From assembly GCA_030770545.1 (NCBI GenBank), contig CM061097.1, positions 20,664,501 through 20,728,500 of the forward strand: 64,000 nucleotides of DNA. The letters run 5' to 3'. This DNA is from Macropodus opercularis (taxonomy: Eukaryota; Chordata; Actinopteri; Anabantiformes; Osphronemidae). The notes under the pieces are model-generated. The model was given only the letters and a program-made list of their open reading frames with translations. It ran no database searches and was not told the DNA's origin. This document shows, in pieces, positions 63,910-64,000 of the stretch (its first letter is position 1; each line of letters opens with the position of its first letter). Both the position numbers and the translations under genes were made by a program.

Positions 63910-64000
63910 TCACAGTGGCCCTTTACAGAAGGTAGCTGGCTTGCGGATGAGCAGGTGGTTCGGCCCTTCGTTAGTGGCTTTGATGATTTTCCAGGCATCG
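63910..64000 (-). CDS. Possible C-terminal exon of an unidentified gene (partial)
   Basis: One minus-strand frame is open from the window edge and ends DAWKIIKATNEGPNHLLIR, KPATFCKGPL, stop TGA at 63910-63912. Codon third positions are mostly G or C, unlike the AT-rich surroundings. A poly(A) hexamer follows at a plausible distance. I do not recognise the protein; it does not look like the end of threonyl-tRNA synthetase, the next gene in human. Only about 29 residues are visible and the overlapping frame is also open, so coding status is uncertain. Confidence 0.4.
   Translation of the reverse strand, partial: DAWKIIKATNEGPNHLLIRKPATFCKGPL

Noticed and set aside
1..64000. tRNA, rRNA or small nuclear RNA genes
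   Set aside because: I looked for tRNA-like and snRNA-like blocks while reading and recognised none; a covariance-model scan was not possible.

Overview
The window is vertebrate nuclear DNA, almost certainly from a ray-finned (teleost) fish. The evidence is multi-exon genes with GT-AG introns, fish-type interspersed repeats, Tc1-like transposon remnants, and the gene set zfr, sub1, npr3, which are also neighbours on human chromosome 5p13 (recalled, not searched). There are no operons, prophages, CRISPR arrays or bacterial features. I rebuilt exons by eye from splice sites, reading phase and protein similarity, and every junction below is phase-consistent.

Layout. Positions 1-13460 (minus) hold the 5' part of zfr: sixteen coding exons giving 912 residues, with the end of the DZF domain running off the left edge. 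Positions 15588-16263 (plus) hold a two-exon 81-residue gene that looks like uqcc3, a complex III assembly factor. It is head-to-head with zfr and tail-to-tail with sub1. Positions 17455-18471 (minus) hold the complete sub1 coding region (PC4 coactivator, 125 residues), with a noncoding first exon proposed near 19137. Immediately upstream of sub1, 19705-30807 is one uninterrupted tandem array of a 22/23-bp unit, about 490 copies. It has internal duplications with fixed offsets of 2134, 2314 and 3512 bp. After about 4 kb of intergenic DNA, 34890-36318 is a second array: an 11-bp unit, about 130 copies, that varies at only one base (T or A). It leaves all three forward frames open and so creates three spurious ORFs of about 500 codons. 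Positions 36319-46050 are intergenic or 3'UTR with degraded LINE and Tc1 pieces. Positions 46051-60275 (minus) hold a complete eight-exon npr3 (natriuretic peptide clearance receptor, 499 residues) with a 9.7-kb first intron. Positions 60276-63909 are upstream sequence with one Tc1-like scrap. At the right edge, 63910-64000 may be the last codons of another minus-strand gene, which I could not identify.

The genes are not one pathway: zfr and sub1 act on RNA and transcription in the nucleus, uqcc3 in mitochondria, and npr3 at the cell surface. The most unusual content is the pair of very homogeneous tandem arrays between sub1 and npr3. I see nothing that qualifies as a new molecular system. 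The arrays are the best candidates for follow-up.
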